A stretch of 24,827 nucleotides of DNA from contig JBCCGG010000067.1 of the NCBI GenBank assembly GCA_039029395.1, positions 1 through 24,827 of the forward strand, written 5' to 3'. The position numbers were made by a program, and so were the translations under genes. Source of the stretch: JBCCGG01 sp039029395 (GTDB lineage: Bacteria; Pseudomonadota; Alphaproteobacteria; Kiloniellales; JAKSDN01). The notes under the pieces were generated by a model that made no database searches, had not been told where the DNA came from, and was given only the letters and a program-made list of their open reading frames with translations. Of this stretch, positions 13,763 through 21,603 are shown piece by piece; position 1 is the stretch's first letter, and each line of letters opens with the position of its first letter.

Positions 13763-14736
13763 GGCAGCAGCACGGTCGACCCGGTGGTCTTGCGCGCCTC
13801 CAGATCGCGGTGGGCCTGGGCCGCCTCGGAAAGCGGATAGGTCTGGTTGATCTTGACCTCGATCGCGCCAGAGCCGACCACCTCGAACAGCTCGGCCGCG
13901 CTCTTGACCAGATCCGCGCGCTTGGCGGTATAGGTCATCAAGGTCGGCCGTGTGAAGAAGAGCGAGCCCTTTTGCGCCAGAATTCCGGTATCGAAGGGCG
14001 GCACCTTGCCCGAGGCGTTGCCGAAACTAACCATCATGCCGAGCGGGGCCAGGCAATCCAGGGAGCCCTCGAAGGTATCCTTGCCGACCGAGTCGTAAAC
14101 CACCGGTACACCGGCGCCATTGGTGATTTCGCGCACCCGCTCGACGAAGTTCTCGGTCAGGTAGTTGATCGTGTGGGCGCAGCCGTGGGCCTTGGCGAAG
14201 GCCGCCTTTTCTTCGGAGCTGACCGTGCCGATCACCGTGACGCCCAGGTCCTTGAGCCACTGGCAGGCGATTACGCCGACTCCGCCGGCCGCCGCGTGGA
14301 ACAGCACCGTGTCGCCTTTCTCCACCCGGTAGGTGCGGCGGATCAGGTACTGCACGGTCATGCCCTGAAGCATCAGGGCGGCCGCCTGCTGGTCGCTGAT
14401 CGCCTCGGGCAGCTTGATCAGGCGGTCGGCCGGCATGAGCCGTGCCTCGGAATAGGCGCCGATCGGCCCCGCGGCATAGGCGACCCGGTCGCCGGCTGCG
14501 AGGTCGGTGACCCCTTCGCCGACCGCCTCGACCACGCCGGCGGCTTCGAGGCCTATGCCAGAAGGCATCTCGGTCAGGGGATAGAGTCCGGTGCGGTGAT
14601 AGACGTCGATGAAATTGAGGCCGACCGCGCTGTGGCGCAGGAGCGCCTCGCCGGGACCCGGCTGGCCGAGCGCGACCTCTTCCCAAACCAACTCCTCGGG
14701 GCCGCCTTGCTGGTGGATACGAATGGCGTGAGTCAT
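13759..14736 (-). CDS. qor: NADPH:quinone oxidoreductase (zeta-crystallin-like)
   Basis: 325 residues, typical of the QOR branch of the medium-chain dehydrogenase/reductase family. It reduces quinones with NADPH, one electron at a time in known members. Visible are the GroES-like N-terminal domain with VGLNFIDVYHRTGLYP and GLEAAGVVEAVG, no zinc-ligand cysteines, and the Rossmann motif HAAAGGVGVIACQW (147-160). It starts in a 4-nt ATGA overlap with the dienelactone hydrolase gene and ends in a CTGA overlap with ptrB, so all three are likely one transcript. The physiological substrate is unknown. Confidence 0.92.
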   Translation of the reverse strand: MTHAIRIHQQGGPEELVWEEVALGQPGPGEALLRHSAVGLNFIDVYHRTGLYPLTEMPSGIGLEAAGVVEAVGEGVTDLAAGDRVAYAAGPIGAYSEARLMPADRLIKLPEAISDQQAAALMLQGMTVQYLIRRTYRVEKGDTVLFHAAAGGVGVIACQWLKDLGVTVIGTVSSEEKAAFAKAHGCAHTINYLTENFVERVREITNGAGVPVVYDSVGKDTFEGSLDCLAPLGMMVSFGNASGKVPPFDTGILAQKGSLFFTRPTLMTYTAKRADLVKSAAELFEVVGSGAIEVKINQTYPLSEAAQAHRDLEARKTTGSTVLLP

Positions 14737-15428
14737 GACGAGAGATGGTCCTTGAAGAAGGCGATTGTGCGGCCGTTGGCGAGATCGGCCGAGGCCTGAT
14801 CGTAGTGCTTGCCGCCCTCGCGCGCGAAGGCGTGATCCTGGCCCTCGTAGACATGGATCGTGACGTGGGAATTGTCCTTCAGCCCGTCATTGACCACCTG
14901 CTGGGCCTCGGGCGGCACGAACTCGTCCTTGGAAGCGACGTGCAGGATCAGGGGCTTGGAGATGTTGCCCGCCTCGTCCAGCATCTCCGCCAGGCCGACG
15001 CCGTAGTAGCTGACGCTGCAGTCGGCGTCCGAGCGGGTTGCCATCAGATAGGCGATCTTGCCGCCCAAGCAGTAACCGACCGATCCGGCCTTGCCGTTGC
15101 AGGCCTCGTGGCCGCGCAGATGGGCCAGGGTCGACTTCATGTCGTTGATGCCCTTGTCCACATCGAACAGGCCAAAGAGCTCGAAGGCCCGGGCCCATTC
15201 CGCCTCGGTCTTGTCGGTGATCTGAATGCCCGGCTCGATGCGCCAGAAGAGGTCCGGGCAGCAGGCCACGAAGCCCTGACCGGCCAGCCAGTCGCAGACG
15301 TCGCGCATGACCTGGTTGACGCCGAATATCTCCTGGGCGACGACGATGCCGGGCGCCGGCGTGCTCTCGGGCAGGGCCAGATAGGCGCCAAACGCGCCAT
15401 CCGGACCGTTGATCGTGATATCGGGCAT
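14733..15428 (-). CDS. Dienelactone hydrolase family protein
   Basis: 231 residues from the ATG at 15428, which has GGGAGAG upstream; the longer start at 15449 lacks support. Alpha/beta-hydrolase with a cysteine nucleophile: C120 in GYCLGG, D168 in ASKDEF, H199 in GQDHAF. These sit three residues before C123, D171 and H202 of the classic enzyme, with matching spacing, so the triad is intact. Classic members open dienelactone to maleylacetate in chloroaromatic breakdown, but many relatives have other esters or lactones as substrates, and no aromatic catabolism genes are nearby. First gene of the three-gene leftward operon. Confidence 0.9.
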   Translation of the reverse strand: MPDITINGPDGAFGAYLALPESTPAPGIVVAQEIFGVNQVMRDVCDWLAGQGFVACCPDLFWRIEPGIQITDKTEAEWARAFELFGLFDVDKGINDMKSTLAHLRGHEACNGKAGSVGYCLGGKIAYLMATRSDADCSVSYYGVGLAEMLDEAGNISKPLILHVASKDEFVPPEAQQVVNDGLKDNSHVTIHVYEGQDHAFAREGGKHYDQASADLANGRTIAFFKDHLSS

Positions 15429-15460
15429 GACAGCTCTCTCCCTGCTCAAAATGGGCCGGC

Positions 15461-15490
15461 ACCATATCGCGAGCCGGGAAGGCTTGTCAC
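15461..15490 (-). promoter_or_regulatory. Candidate promoter for the dienelactone hydrolase-qor-ptrB operon
   Basis: On the minus strand GTGACA (15485-15490), an 18-bp spacer and TATGGT (15461-15466). The -35 element overlaps that of the opposite promoter almost completely. Confidence 0.45.
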
Positions 15491-15513
15491 GTGGGATGGC
15501 CGTCCAGCATAAT
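15484..15513 (+). promoter_or_regulatory. Candidate promoter for the cysteine-synthase-like gene
   Basis: TTGTCA (15484-15489), an 18-bp spacer and CATAAT (15508-15513), each five of six consensus positions. The expected transcript start lies about 25 nt before the ATG. A CACGTG palindrome (15488-15493) sits at the shared -35 zone. Confidence 0.55.
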
Positions 15514-15544
15514 TCGCCTCTAGGGGTTCTAGGGAGGCTGGGAG

Positions 15545-16663
15545 ATGGACCTGGGCGCGCTGCCGGTGTGCGACCATGCTCTCGAGGGGCAGGATCGGGC
15601 CTGGGTGTGCCAGGCGATCGATCGGATCATGGCCGACTACAATCGCTCGTCCGATACCCATCTGATCAGGCTGGACCTGCCCTGCTTGGCCGATGTGGAT
15701 ATCTATCTGAAGGACGAATCGACCCATCCCTCGGGCAGCCTCAAGCACCGCCTGGCACGCTCTCTATTCCTCTACGCGCTGTGCAATGGCCTGGTGCGTG
15801 ACGGCACGCCGATCATCGAGTCCTCTTCCGGCAGCACGGCGATCTCGGAAGCCTATTTCGCGCGCCTCCTCGGCCTGCGCTTCATCGCCGTGGTGCCCAA
15901 GACGACGGCCCAGGAGAAGCTGGATAAGATTGAGTTCTATGGCGGCGAGTGCCACCTGGTCGAGCCTCAAGAGATCTACCGAGAGGCTGAAGACTTGGCC
16001 GAGCGCTTGAGCGGTCACTACATGGACCAGTTCACCTATGCCGAGCGGGCGACCGACTGGCGCGGCAACAACAACATTGCCGAGAGCATCTTCGCCCAGC
16101 TTGCGCGGGAGCGGCATTCGGTGCCCGATTGGATCGTGGTCAGCGCCGGAACCGGTGGCACATCGGCGACCATCGGCCGCTTCCTGCGCTACAAGCCCGA
16201 GCTCTACGGCAAGGCCCGCCTTTGTGTGGTCGATCCGGAGTTCTCGGTGTTTTATGACAGCTACACGAGCGGCGACCGGACGCTGACCGCCCCGCGCGGC
16301 TCGCGCATCGAAGGCATTGGGCGGCCCCGGGTCGAGCCCTCATTCCAGCCGGCGGTGATCGACCGCATGCTCAAGATCCCGGACGCTGCCTCGCTCGCCA
16401 CCATCCGGTGGCTCGAGGGCGTGCTCGGGCGTAAGTGCGGCGCTTCGACCGGGACGAATGTCTACGGCACGCTCCAGATCGTCGCTGAGATGTTAGCCGA
16501 AGGCCGTGCCGGCAGTGTAGTCTCGATGATCTGCGATCCGGGGGAACGCTACCTGCACAGCTACTACGACGAGGCTTGGCTCGAGGAACAAGGGATCGAC
16601 ATCCAACCCTACCTGGCGCAACTCGAGCGCTTCGCCGACTCAGGCGGGTTCGCGCCAACGTGA
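15545..16663 (+). CDS. PLP-dependent cysteine synthase family protein
   Basis: 372 residues, fold type II PLP enzyme. The Schiff-base lysine is K67 in STHPSGSLKHR, the substrate loop is ESSSGSTAIS, and the phosphate-binding loop is SAGTGGTSATIG. The sequence is longer than CysK/CysM (about 310) and resembles the group that includes mycobacterial Cds1, a cysteine desulfhydrase, so it may break down cysteine to pyruvate, H2S and ammonia rather than make it. AGGGAGG lies 7 nt before the ATG. It is followed after 34 nt by an MttB-family gene. Family is sure, reaction direction is not. Confidence 0.85.
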   Translation: MDLGALPVCDHALEGQDRAWVCQAIDRIMADYNRSSDTHLIRLDLPCLADVDIYLKDESTHPSGSLKHRLARSLFLYALCNGLVRDGTPIIESSSGSTAISEAYFARLLGLRFIAVVPKTTAQEKLDKIEFYGGECHLVEPQEIYREAEDLAERLSGHYMDQFTYAERATDWRGNNNIAESIFAQLARERHSVPDWIVVSAGTGGTSATIGRFLRYKPELYGKARLCVVDPEFSVFYDSYTSGDRTLTAPRGSRIEGIGRPRVEPSFQPAVIDRMLKIPDAASLATIRWLEGVLGRKCGASTGTNVYGTLQIVAEMLAEGRAGSVVSMICDPGERYLHSYYDEAWLEEQGIDIQPYLAQLERFADSGGFAPT

Positions 16664-16697
16664 CAGAACAATCAGAATACAAAAAAGGGAGAGTGCC

Positions 16698-18311
16698 ATG
16701 GCGCGCGATACCAGTGGGCCGGTGATCGGCAACGTCGAGATGGGCGGTCGGCCCGGCGGGCGCCGGGGCGGTGGCCGCGCCGCGCGAGTTGCCCTGCGCC
16801 AAGAGAGCAAGGCCGGCCGGGTGGTTTGGCCCGGTGTCGAGGGCGGCGCCTTTAGCCCGCTCAGCCAAGGGGACATGCAGCGCATCCACGAGGCCGCGCT
16901 CGACCTCCTGGAGACGCTCGGCATCGGCGATCCGACCCAGGAGCTGCTGGACCTGACCCTGGACAAGGGCTGCACCCTGAACGAGCACGGCCGGCTGTGC
17001 TTTCCCAGGAGCCTGGTCGAGGACATCGTTGCCAAGGCTTGCCGCGAGTACGTGGTCCATGCCCGAGGCAGCCGCGCGCCGGATTACGACATCCGGGCCG
17101 GCGGCAAGCGGGTGCACTTCTGCACGGCCGGCTCGGCGGTCACCACCTATCAGTACGACACCAAGGACTACAGGCCCTCGACCCTGGTCGACGTCTACGA
17201 CTTCGTGCGCCTGATCGACCAGCTCGACAACATCCATCTGGTGGGCCAGCCGATCATCGCGACCGACATCGACGACCTCTTCGAGCACGACATCGGCGTG
17301 CTCTACGCCCAGATTTGCGCCACCGAGAAGCCGCTCTCTATGTCCTTCGCTCACCGCGACCACATCAAGCGGGGCATCGAGATGTTCGACATGGTGCTCG
17401 GCGGCGAAGGGGAGTTCCTCAAGAAGCCCTTCGTGGTGTTCGGCGGCTGCCCGATCGTCTCGCCTTTGCGCTTCGGCGAGGACAATCTGGAAATCCTGAT
17501 CGAGACCAGCCAGCTCGGCCTGGTCAGCGACATCGCGGTGGCGCCCCAGGCCGGCGCGACCGCGCCCGCGCCGCTCGCCGGCACCCTGGTGCAGTTGGCC
17601 GCCGAGACGCTGGCCTGCCTGTGCGTTGTCAACCTGATCAAGCCGGGCTGCCCCATGACCTTCGCCATGTGGCCCTTGGTCTCGGACTTGCGCACCGGGG
17701 CCTTTTCCGGCGGCAGCGGCGAGGAGGCGATCCTGGCCGCCGCCGCGGTCCAGATCGGGCGCTTTTACGACCTGCCCAACTCGGTCGGCGCGTCCATGAG
17801 CGATTCCAAGATCCCCGACGCCCAGGCCGGCTACGAGAAGGGCGTGACCACCACGCTGGCCGCCCACGCCGGTTGCAACCGGGTCTGCGAATCCGCCGGC
17901 ATGCTGGGCAGCCTGATGGGCTGCGCCTTCGAGCAGCTGGTGATCGACAACGACCTGCTCGGCATGGTGCTGCGTACGGTGCGCGGCATCGAAGTCAACG
18001 ACCAGACCCTGTCGCTCGACGCGATCAAGCAGGTCGCGCTCGACCCGGGTCACTATCTGGGCCATCCCCAGACCCTGGAGCTAATGGAAAGCGAGTACCT
18101 CTATCCCGACGTCGGCGACCGCACCGCCCAAGGCGCCTGGGTCCAAGAGGGCTCCAAGGACATGCTGGAGCGTGCTCACCAACGGGCCGTCGAGATCCTC
18201 TCGACCAACTACCCGACCCACATGAATCCGGCGACCGACGCCAAGATCCGAGATCGCTTTCCGATCCGCCTGCCGGTCGAGGCGATGAGTGCGGCAAGCG
18301 GGCGGTGGTGA
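16698..18311 (+). CDS. Trimethylamine methyltransferase (MttB) family protein, non-pyrrolysine
   Basis: 537 residues; GGGAGAG precedes the ATG. The Gly/Arg-rich N-terminus (GGRPGGRRGGGRAAR) is common in alphaproteobacterial members. The TIM-barrel core follows, with LDLLETLGIGDPTQE, DYDIRAGGKRVHFCTAG, and SDSKIPDAQAGYEKG toward the C-terminus. Archaeal MttB reads an in-frame amber codon as pyrrolysine; this gene has none, so it belongs to the larger group that includes glycine betaine and other quaternary-amine methyltransferases. These pass a methyl group to a corrinoid protein, but no corrinoid protein gene is in the window. The substrate is unknown. Stop is 4 bp from the convergent next gene. 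Confidence 0.88.
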   Translation: MARDTSGPVIGNVEMGGRPGGRRGGGRAARVALRQESKAGRVVWPGVEGGAFSPLSQGDMQRIHEAALDLLETLGIGDPTQELLDLTLDKGCTLNEHGRLCFPRSLVEDIVAKACREYVVHARGSRAPDYDIRAGGKRVHFCTAGSAVTTYQYDTKDYRPSTLVDVYDFVRLIDQLDNIHLVGQPIIATDIDDLFEHDIGVLYAQICATEKPLSMSFAHRDHIKRGIEMFDMVLGGEGEFLKKPFVVFGGCPIVSPLRFGEDNLEILIETSQLGLVSDIAVAPQAGATAPAPLAGTLVQLAAETLACLCVVNLIKPGCPMTFAMWPLVSDLRTGAFSGGSGEEAILAAAAVQIGRFYDLPNSVGASMSDSKIPDAQAGYEKGVTTTLAAHAGCNRVCESAGMLGSLMGCAFEQLVIDNDLLGMVLRTVRGIEVNDQTLSLDAIKQVALDPGHYLGHPQTLELMESEYLYPDVGDRTAQGAWVQEGSKDMLERAHQRAVEILSTNYPTHMNPATDAKIRDRFPIRLPVEAMSAASGRW

Positions 18312-18315
18312 GGGC

Positions 18316-19527
18316 TTAGCCCTCCGACAGCTCCTTTGACGCCGTCTCGATCGCGGTCAGGGTATCGAGCAGGAAGTCCAGGTTGAGCGCGGTCGGCCAT
18401 GCGGAGAGCTTGACCGCGACCACCTCGCGTTCCGGGTCCACGTAGATCAGCTGGCCGAAGATGCCGCGCGCACAGTGCTGGCCGGACTCCCGGTCGAGCA
18501 CCCACCACTTGCGGCTATAGGCGCCTTTGGGGAAGACCTCGGCGTAGGGCGAGGCCTCGAACAGCTGACGGTCACCGGTGAAGGCGGCCTCGGACCAGTC
18601 TTGGGGCACGATCTGCTTGCGGTTGAAGTGACCCCGCTGAAGCTGCATTTGGCCGAAGCGGGCGTAGTCCCTGAGCGTTGCGTTGAAACCGCCGTTGGCG
18701 GTCGCGGCGCCCGCCCGGTCGATCACGAAGCAGGCGTCGCGCTCGCAGCCCAGATTCGACCAGACGGTGCGGCTGACCAGCTCCGAGAGGCTCGTGCCGC
18801 TAATCTGCTCCAGCACCCAGCCCAGCATGTCGGTCTCGCTCGAGCGGTAGACGTGGTGCTCGCCGTGGGCCCAGCTCTGTTGCAGGGTCAGCAGGAAGTC
18901 GTAAGCGCAGCTTGCGTCGCCCTCGCGCCAAGGCTTCCAGCCGGCGGCTCGGTCGAAGCGGCTGATGTCTGAGTCTGGGTCAGCGTAGTCCTCGTTGAAA
19001 CCGACGCCGCTGGTCATGTCGAGCAGATGGCGGATCAAGGCATCGCCGTAACCCAGGCCCGCGGTCTCCGGCACATAGGTCCGCACCGGTGCCTCCAGGT
19101 CGAGCAGCCCCTCGCCCCACAGGACGCCGGCGGCTGCCGCCACGACCGACTTGGCGACCGACTGGGAGAGGTGCAGCGATCGCTCGGTCATGCCGTTGAG
19201 GTAGCGTTCGTAAACCACGCGGCCCCGGTGCAGCATCAGAAAGCCGTGGGTGTGGGTCGCCGCCAGCATCTGCTCGAGCGTGCGCTCGGCCCCGTCCCGT
19301 GCCGTGAAGGCGACCTCGCCAAGTGCCTCGGGGCTGGCCGGTAGCTTGGCTGCATGGCCGCTGCCGCGCCACACCTCGGCGGTCGGAAAGACCTGGCGCA
19401 TGTTCTGGAAGGCCCAGGTGTTGAACGGCGGACTGTCCCAATTGTCCAGGGTGACCCTGAGCTCGGGCGGCGGCGGAAAGCCGGTCATCGGCAGTGTCGT
19501 ATCGGCGGGCGGCTCGGGTGCATCCAT
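18316..19527 (-). CDS. Beta-lactamase-fold serine hydrolase
   Basis: 403 residues from the ATG at 19527, preceded by AAGGAC at good spacing; an open frame to 19659 reads a low-complexity Arg-rich stretch and is rejected. The SxxK motif is S123-V-A-K126, and the second motif is Y227-R-S229. These mark the class C beta-lactamase / penicillin-binding protein / 6-aminohexanoate-dimer hydrolase (NylB-like) superfamily. No signal peptide is seen, so it is probably a cytosolic esterase or amidase rather than a beta-lactamase. A weak minus-strand promoter (TTGCAA 19582-19587, 16 bp, TAGCGT 19560-19565) lies upstream. Confidence 0.87.
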   Translation of the reverse strand: MDAPEPPADTTLPMTGFPPPPELRVTLDNWDSPPFNTWAFQNMRQVFPTAEVWRGSGHAAKLPASPEALGEVAFTARDGAERTLEQMLAATHTHGFLMLHRGRVVYERYLNGMTERSLHLSQSVAKSVVAAAAGVLWGEGLLDLEAPVRTYVPETAGLGYGDALIRHLLDMTSGVGFNEDYADPDSDISRFDRAAGWKPWREGDASCAYDFLLTLQQSWAHGEHHVYRSSETDMLGWVLEQISGTSLSELVSRTVWSNLGCERDACFVIDRAGAATANGGFNATLRDYARFGQMQLQRGHFNRKQIVPQDWSEAAFTGDRQLFEASPYAEVFPKGAYSRKWWVLDRESGQHCARGIFGQLIYVDPEREVVAVKLSAWPTALNLDFLLDTLTAIETASKELSEG

Positions 19528-19658
19528 CTTTGGCGTCCTTCGGCGGCGGGCGGCGCGACACGCTAGCAGAGCCGGCGGACTTTGCAAAAAGCGGCGCTTG
19601 CCCCTGGTCCCTCCGGACGGCAGGATGGGCGCCCCTGAAGCGCCGTGGAGCCCCCGCA

Positions 19659-20690
19659 ATGAAGACGATCTACAGCGACGACCACCGTCTGCACGACCTG
19701 AAGGGCGAGCTCTATGGCGGCAAGCTGGGGCCCGCCTTCGAGAAGCCTGAACGCGCCGACCACGTGCTGTCTCGGGTCAACGAGGTCGCGCTCGGCCCGG
19801 TCGAGGGCCCCCGCAGTTTCGGTCTGGCGCCCCTAAAGCGGATCCACGACGAGGGTTTCTTAAGCTTTCTGGAGAGCTGCTGGCAGGAATGGCAGGCCGA
19901 GGGCTTCGAGGGTGATGCGATCGCCACGGTTTGGGCCGGCCGCACCATGCGCCAGCGCATCCCCGAGCACATCGAGGGCAAGCTCGGCTACTACGCCATG
20001 GCGGCGGAGACGGCGATCTGCTCGGGCACCTGGCAGGCGGTCCGGGCCAGCGCCGACGTGGCGTTGACCGGGCAGGCCGCGGTTCAAGAAGGCGCCCGAA
20101 GCGCCTTCGCGCTCTGTCGGCCGCCGGGCCACCATGCCGCGGCGGACCTGTTCGGCGGCTACTGCTTTTTGAACAACGCGGCGATCGCGGCCCAGGCCTT
20201 TCTCGACGGCGGCGCTGGCCGAGTCGCGATCCTCGATGTGGACTTCCACCACGGCAACGGCACCCAGTCGATCTTCTACGACCGGGACGACGTGCTTTTC
20301 TGCTCTTTGCACGGCGACCCGCGCCACGCCTTCCCGCATTTTCTCGGCTATGGCGACGAGACCGGGGCCGCAGCCGGCGAGGGTTTCACCGCCAATTTCC
20401 CGCTCTTGCCCGGCGCGGCCTACGATCAGTGGGGCGCGGCGCTCCAGGCGGCCTGCGCCAAGATCGCCGATTTCGGGCCCGACGCCGTCGTCGTATCGCT
20501 CGGCGTCGATACCTTCGAACGCGACCCGATCAGCTTCTTCAAGCTGACCAGCGAGGATTTCTCCCGCTACGGGGAGACGATCGCCAAGCTTGGCCGGCCG
20601 ACCCTCTTCGTGATGGAGGGCGGCTACGCGGTCGAGGAGATAGGTATCAACGCGGTCAACGTGCTGACCGCCTTCGAGCAGGCCGCCTGA
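19659..20690 (+). CDS. Acetylpolyamine amidohydrolase (histone deacetylase family)
   Basis: 343 residues; GGAG lies 8 nt before the ATG. The arginase/deacetylase fold removes acetyl groups from polyamines or acetyl-lysine with a zinc ion. The catalytic pair H158-H159 (RPPGHHAA), zinc ligands D195 and H197 (DVDFHHGNGT) and D284 (LGVDTFERDP), and Y323 (EGGY) fall at the same numbers I recall for the Mycoplana ramosa enzyme (341 residues). With the DPISFFKLT segment this favours acetylpolyamines over proteins. The 131-bp gap to the divergent hydrolase gene probably holds its promoter. The next gene starts after 1 nt. Confidence 0.9.
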   Translation: MKTIYSDDHRLHDLKGELYGGKLGPAFEKPERADHVLSRVNEVALGPVEGPRSFGLAPLKRIHDEGFLSFLESCWQEWQAEGFEGDAIATVWAGRTMRQRIPEHIEGKLGYYAMAAETAICSGTWQAVRASADVALTGQAAVQEGARSAFALCRPPGHHAAADLFGGYCFLNNAAIAAQAFLDGGAGRVAILDVDFHHGNGTQSIFYDRDDVLFCSLHGDPRHAFPHFLGYGDETGAAAGEGFTANFPLLPGAAYDQWGAALQAACAKIADFGPDAVVVSLGVDTFERDPISFFKLTSEDFSRYGETIAKLGRPTLFVMEGGYAVEEIGINAVNVLTAFEQAA

Positions 20691-20691
20691 G

Positions 20692-21288
20692 GTGAGCGCG
20701 CCCGAGGCCACCGCGGGCGGCCCCAAGCCGCGCCTGCCGCGCTTGGAGAACTGGTCGCCCATGGTTCATGCCGAGGGTGTCTTCACGCCCCAGGAATGCC
20801 TGCGCATCGTCGGCCTGGCCGAGACCCTGAAGCCCGCCGAGGTGCAGAGCGCGGTCGGTGTGGGCCGCTACCGGGACAGCGATGTCTGCTTCCTCAGGCC
20901 CGGGCCAGATACCAACTGGGTCTTCGAGCGCACCATGGGCTTCGTCGAGCACGCCAACCGCTCGAGCTTCCAGCTCGAGTTGGCCGGCTTCACCGAGCCG
21001 CTTCAGGTCGCCGAGTATGGCCCGGGCCAGTACTACGACTGGCATCTGGATTTCGGCAACGGGCGCCTCTCGATCCGCAAGCTCAGCTTCATCGTCCAGC
21101 TGACCGACCCGGCCGACTACCAGGGCGGGGGCATCGACCTGTATTGCGCGCGCGAGCCGCTCACCGCGCCGCGCGGCCAGGGCACCATGATCGCCTTTCC
21201 CGCCTACATGCTGCACCGGGTGCGCGCGGTCACCGAAGGCCGCCGCCGCTCCCTGGTCGGCTGGATCGGCGGCCCGCCGTTTCGCTAG
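20692..21288 (+). CDS. 2-oxoglutarate/Fe(II)-dependent oxygenase (prolyl 4-hydroxylase-like)
   Basis: 198 residues from a GTG one base after the previous stop, so translation is likely coupled. The double-stranded beta-helix core has the iron triad H118-x-D120 (YYDWHLDFG) and H175 (MLHRV), with R185 or R186 ten residues later to bind 2-oxoglutarate. It resembles PKHD/P4Hc-type hydroxylases. Substrate unknown. No signal peptide. Being locked to a polyamine deacetylase suggests a related amine or peptide substrate, but this is only inference. Confidence 0.87.
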   Translation: MSAPEATAGGPKPRLPRLENWSPMVHAEGVFTPQECLRIVGLAETLKPAEVQSAVGVGRYRDSDVCFLRPGPDTNWVFERTMGFVEHANRSSFQLELAGFTEPLQVAEYGPGQYYDWHLDFGNGRLSIRKLSFIVQLTDPADYQGGGIDLYCAREPLTAPRGQGTMIAFPAYMLHRVRAVTEGRRRSLVGWIGGPPFR

Positions 21289-21343
21289 AAATCACCTCCG
21301 TTATCGCGCACTCTCCTTGACGCAAAAATTTGGGAGTAAACCC

Positions 21344-21514
21344 ATGTTCAACACCTTGATCCGCATCCTCACCCCGCTCGCGCTTTTCGCGTTCCTGGCC
21401 GCCTGTTCGCCCGAGGTCGGCAGCGAGGAGTGGTGCGGCGAGATGAAGGAGAAGCCCAAGGGCGACTGGACCGCAAACGAAGCGGCCTCCTTCGCCGAGC
21501 ACTGCATACTCTAG
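21344..21514 (+). CDS. Small DUF3012 lipoprotein
   Basis: 56 residues. GGGAG lies about 8 nt before the ATG at 21344; a TTG at 21317 would add nine residues before the signal peptide and is rejected. A short hydrophobic signal ends in the lipobox LAAC with C21 as the lipidated cysteine. The mature part, CSPEVGSEEWCGEMKEKPKG followed by DWTANEA, matches the DUF3012 family as I recall it. Probably an envelope lipoprotein anchored in the membrane; function unknown. Two further cysteines (in EEWC and near the C-terminus) could form a disulfide. Confidence 0.85.
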   Translation: MFNTLIRILTPLALFAFLAACSPEVGSEEWCGEMKEKPKGDWTANEAASFAEHCIL

Positions 21515-21603
21515 GCACCTGGCCATGACCGGAGCGGGGCGCCCGGCCTGTTGAGGCGCGCGCGCTCGTGCTAGGCTGTCGGCCGATCTTGGGGAGAAAG
21601 CTA

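Noticed and set aside
16371..18065. 564-residue minus-strand and 440-residue alternate plus-strand frames over the MttB gene
   Set aside because: Shadows of the MttB gene; compositionally biased (Arg/Gly/His rich) without recognisable motifs.
16698..18311. Pyrrolysine-containing MttB
   Set aside because: No in-frame TAG occurs in the gene and no pyl genes are in the window.
18316..19527. True beta-lactamase (antibiotic resistance)
   Set aside because: SxxK and YxS motifs fit the broad superfamily, but no signal peptide is visible, so resistance is not supported.
21551..21577. TTGAGG-N15-TAGGCT as a promoter for the DUF4197 gene
   Set aside because: Spacer too short and the elements are weak.
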